Part shown: positions 63,712-64,000 of the stretch, in pieces
Layout: the number at the start of each line of letters is the position of its first letter
Position numbering within the stretch: position 1 is the first letter of the stretch
NCBI GenBank assembly: GCA_038530555.1
Contig: JBCBCN010000002.1
Span: 287,964 to 351,963, forward strand
Length of the DNA: 64,000 nt
Source of the DNA: HKCCE3408 sp038530555
Lineage (GTDB): Bacteria > Pseudomonadota > Alphaproteobacteria > Rhodobacterales > Rhodobacteraceae
Direction: 5' to 3'
Notes under the pieces: generated by a model
Told to the model about the DNA's origin: nothing
What the model saw: the letters and a program-made list of their open reading frames with translations, nothing else
The model's database searches: none
Translations under genes and position numbers: made by a program

Positions 63712-64000
63712 ATGACCAATATTCTTCTCGTTCATCAGAACTTTCCTGGCCAGTACAAGCATCTCGTCCAAAATCTCGCAGCATCTGGTGCGCATGAGAT
63801 CGTGGCCCTCGGCCAAGCCGCCCTGCCGGCGATGAAGGGCATCAAATATATCCGCTATGCGCCCCACAAACCGCCGTCCAAGACCGACTACGCTCTGTCG
63901 CAATACTGGGAGGAGTGTGCAGGGAACGGGTACGGCGCGGCGCAGGCGGATATATTTGATGCCCTTCATCGCCGGCAGGGCGGCTTGGCCGAGGGCCACG
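63712..64000 (+). CDS. Glycosyltransferase family 4, N-terminal part (runs off the window)
   Basis: An open frame from ATG 63712 continues past the window end. It begins MTNILLVHQNFPGQYKHLVQ, the N-terminal Rossmann start of GT4 family enzymes, and continues with AHEIVALGQAALPAMKGIKY. AGAGGG lies a few bases before the ATG. The catalytic C-terminal half is beyond the window. Divergent from hslO. Confidence 0.82.
   Translation, partial: MTNILLVHQNFPGQYKHLVQNLAASGAHEIVALGQAALPAMKGIKYIRYAPHKPPSKTDYALSQYWEECAGNGYGAAQADIFDALHRRQGGLAEGH

Overview
The window reads as a chromosomal segment of an alphaproteobacterium of the Rhodobacteraceae/Roseobacter group. The GC-rich coding style, the MarR-OmpR regulator pair of PetP/PetR type, an xseB-ispA pair, an lptC-lptA-lptB-hpf-ptsN block, a NavSp-like voltage-gated sodium channel and many four-base stop/start overlaps all fit. 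No phage, transposase or CRISPR array is visible; most of the window is core genome. It holds two runs of N (37810-37905 and 40252-40350), and both fall inside repeats.

Layout. 83-4057: dnaK-dnaJ on the minus strand behind a strong heat-shock (sigma-32) type promoter, with an AlkB-like dioxygenase facing away. 4054-14192: a surface-polysaccharide block with an ABC-2 export permease, then on the plus strand cysQ, kdsB, a family 2 glycosyltransferase, galU, a GT4 glycosyltransferase, a second family 2-like glycosyltransferase, a GT14 branching enzyme and a two-domain sulfotransferase. CysQ removes the PAP by-product of PAPS-dependent sulfation, so the block reads as the production line for a sulfated, Kdo-containing glycan. 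14189-24604: envelope assembly on the minus strand (ptsN, hpf, lptB, lptA, lptC, an RNase D-like nuclease, tRNA-Leu(CAG), tamB, tamA, uppP).

24801-36000: an exported unknown protein whose gene overlaps serB tail to tail, a hydrolase-membrane fusion, an AttEFGH-like ABC transporter set with a lipocalin/CrtC-like protein, a MarR regulator, and serC-serA behind a structured leader. 36024-46286: a thiolase; a tandem duplicated small secreted repeat protein (second copy interrupted by an assembly gap); a hybrid histidine kinase whose linker is coded by a hexanucleotide repeat that runs into the second gap; an asparaginase; an IalB-like protein; rlmN; a 60-residue membrane peptide; and two L,D-transpeptidase-fold proteins around a CAP-domain lipoprotein.

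46347-64000: an NAD(P)-dependent epimerase-like protein, queG, a GST and mtgA; a ureohydrolase; ilvE facing a petP-petR-HDAC-xseB-ispA operon across a promoter region with two identical palindromes 32 bp apart; a voltage-gated sodium channel; two adjacent ABC half-exporters; a hslO-nudix-cca-lysE chain of overlapping genes; and the start of another glycosyltransferase that leaves the window.

The observations I rate highest are the sulfated-glycan locus with its fused sulfotransferase, the repeat-driven assembly gaps (tandem gene duplication; Pro-Glu tuned kinase linker), the paired palindromes between ilvE and petP, and the structured serC leader.
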